A stretch of DNA of 64,000 nt from Fluviirhizobium alvei (GTDB lineage: Bacteria; Pseudomonadota; Alphaproteobacteria; Rhizobiales; Rhizobiaceae), in the NCBI RefSeq assembly GCF_030551875.1, contig NZ_JAUOZU010000006.1, forward strand, positions 434,001-498,000, given 5' to 3'. This document shows positions 63,045 to 64,000 of the stretch, in pieces; positions within the stretch are counted from its first letter, which is position 1; each line of letters opens with the position of its first letter. The notes below the pieces were generated by a model. That model made no database searches. It was not told the DNA's origin and saw only the letters and a program-made list of their open reading frames with translations. The translations under genes were made by a program, and so were the position numbers.

Positions 63045-64000
63045 AAAATCCGGAAAGCCGCGCAGGGCACGACCGGGCGCCACCCCTTCCTGCATCACGG
63101 CATGACGCAGCGGCGGGATGGTCGCGAGAAGCTGGAGGCCGGCTGCGCGCATCATCTGCACCGGCAGGAAATCCGACAGCAGCGACCGGTTGAGAAGATC
63201 GATGCTGACGGTGCGGCTCACCACATCGGTGCGCCGCGCCCGGTCATAGTCGTCACCGATCGTCAGCATGCGGCCGGCAAGCCGCGCCTTGGTGGCAAGG
63301 TCGACGGCCTTTTCGATATCGCGCAGGGAGAGGTTGAGCCCCTGGGCGCCGATGGGCGGGAAGACATGCGCCGCTTCGCCGATCAGCACCGACGGTCCGC
63401 GTCCGAAGCGGGTGGCCGTCATTGCCGAAAGCGGCCAGGATTGCCAGCCTTCCTCGACCGTCACCTTGCCGAGCATCGATTGCATCCGTTCCTCGATGCG
63501 GCGACCGAGTGCCTCAACCGTCATATCCATCAGGGCCCGCGCTTCTTCCGGCTTCACCACCCAGACCAGGCTGGAGCGTGTGGGCGCGAGCGGCACCTGC
63601 GTGAAGGGGCCAGTGGGCGTATGGAATTCGGTTGAGACATCGCCATGCGGCCGTTCGTGGGTGAAATTCAGAACCACCGCGGTTTGCGGATAATCGTGGC
63701 GGCGCATCTCGATGCCAGCCGAGCGTCGAACGAGAGAATTGCGGCCATCGGCGCCCACCACAAGGCCTGCTTCCAGCGCCATTCCGGATGCCAGCGTCAA
63801 GTGGGCCAGGTCATTTTCAAGCGCCACCGTCTCGACACTGTCGTGAATGACAGAAAGATTGGGCTCAGACTCCATCGCTGCGGCCAGAACGGCAAGGAAG
63901 GGCGCGTTGGGAATATTGTAGCCGAAGGCGTCAAGACCGATCTCGCTCGCCCGGAAGGCCACGGTGGGCGCGCGCAGAAGCCGGTTGGTGCCGTCGATGA
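63012..64000 (-). CDS. UbiH/UbiF-family hydroxylase, C-terminal part
   Basis: A flavin-dependent monooxygenase, incomplete at its N-terminus because the gene runs off the right edge; the frame is open to position 64000. Motifs seen: GADGRNSLVRRSAGI and GEAAHVFPPIGAQGLNLSLR (the third flavin motif with GE in place of GD). This fits the UbiH/UbiF/VisC family that hydroxylates the ubiquinone ring. The C-terminal tail is typical in length. It overlaps the AEC transporter by 33 bases tail to tail. Confidence 0.88.
   Translation of the reverse strand, partial: IDGTNRLLRAPTVAFRASEIGLDAFGYNIPNAPFLAVLAAAMESEPNLSVIHDSVETVALENDLAHLTLASGMALEAGLVVGADGRNSLVRRSAGIEMRRHDYPQTAVVLNFTHERPHGDVSTEFHTPTGPFTQVPLAPTRSSLVWVVKPEEARALMDMTVEALGRRIEERMQSMLGKVTVEEGWQSWPLSAMTATRFGRGPSVLIGEAAHVFPPIGAQGLNLSLRDIEKAVDLATKARLAGRMLTIGDDYDRARRTDVVSRTVSIDLLNRSLLSDFLPVQMMRAAGLQLLATIPPLRHAVMQEGVAPGRALRGFPDFLRKKVSRQSA

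Overview
The window comes from an alphaproteobacterium of the Rhizobiaceae (Agrobacterium/Rhizobium lineage). This follows from the combination of ExoR, phosphatidylcholine synthase, a PopZ-type polar organizer, the four-gene Aap amino-acid ABC transporter, a DUF3126 protein, an alphaproteobacterial LexA box (GTTC-N7-GTTC), and high-GC coding sequence throughout the backbone. It divides into an accessory left quarter, a long conserved chromosomal stretch, and a small AT-rich patch near the right end.

Positions 1-17769 read as the right part of an integrated element. The boundary is a 3' fragment of a tRNA-Cys gene (about 17726-17769) that starts in the anticodon loop and lacks the 5' half, as expected for an attachment site. 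The intact tRNA and the integrase would lie left of the window. The element carries, in order: unknown genes; a compact module of a D12-class DNA adenine methylase, a putative PD-(D/E)XK-like protein and a ParB-domain protein, with an XRE regulator alongside; a tight run of small unknown genes; a HerA/DUF853-type ATPase; a gene broken by two in-frame stops; a membrane-anchored amidase-like protein; a terminase small subunit followed at once by a tail tape-measure-like protein, with no other recognisable phage gene; an AT-rich two-helix membrane protein; and an IS66 transposase remnant. The methylase/nuclease/ParB trio is the best candidate for an undescribed system.

Positions 17875-58592 are chromosomal backbone. 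They hold a CHASE4-GGDEF-degenerate EAL protein; pcm-like, tolC, popZ and valS; exoR and ilvD; a secreted serralysin-type RTX protease; the aapJQMP operon (minus strand); a metC-type lyase; an FAD monooxygenase; an alpha/beta hydrolase and an enoyl-CoA hydratase; cysE; a phasin with its own promoter and two TGC-N3-GCA sites; clpS-clpA; pcs; a quinone oxidoreductase; a BMP-type nucleoside ABC transporter; an OafA-type acyltransferase with fcl and gmd for GDP-L-fucose; lexA with its SOS box; and a PfkB kinase. Clear hairpin terminators separate many units.

Positions 59071-60900 form a degraded, partly AT-rich patch: a diverged copy of the pfkB 3' end, a membrane-protein gene interrupted by one in-frame TGA, a small lipoprotein and a small unknown gene. 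A complete tRNA-Lys(UUU) follows, then ccdA, an AEC-family transporter and the C-terminal part of a UbiH-family hydroxylase that runs off the right edge.
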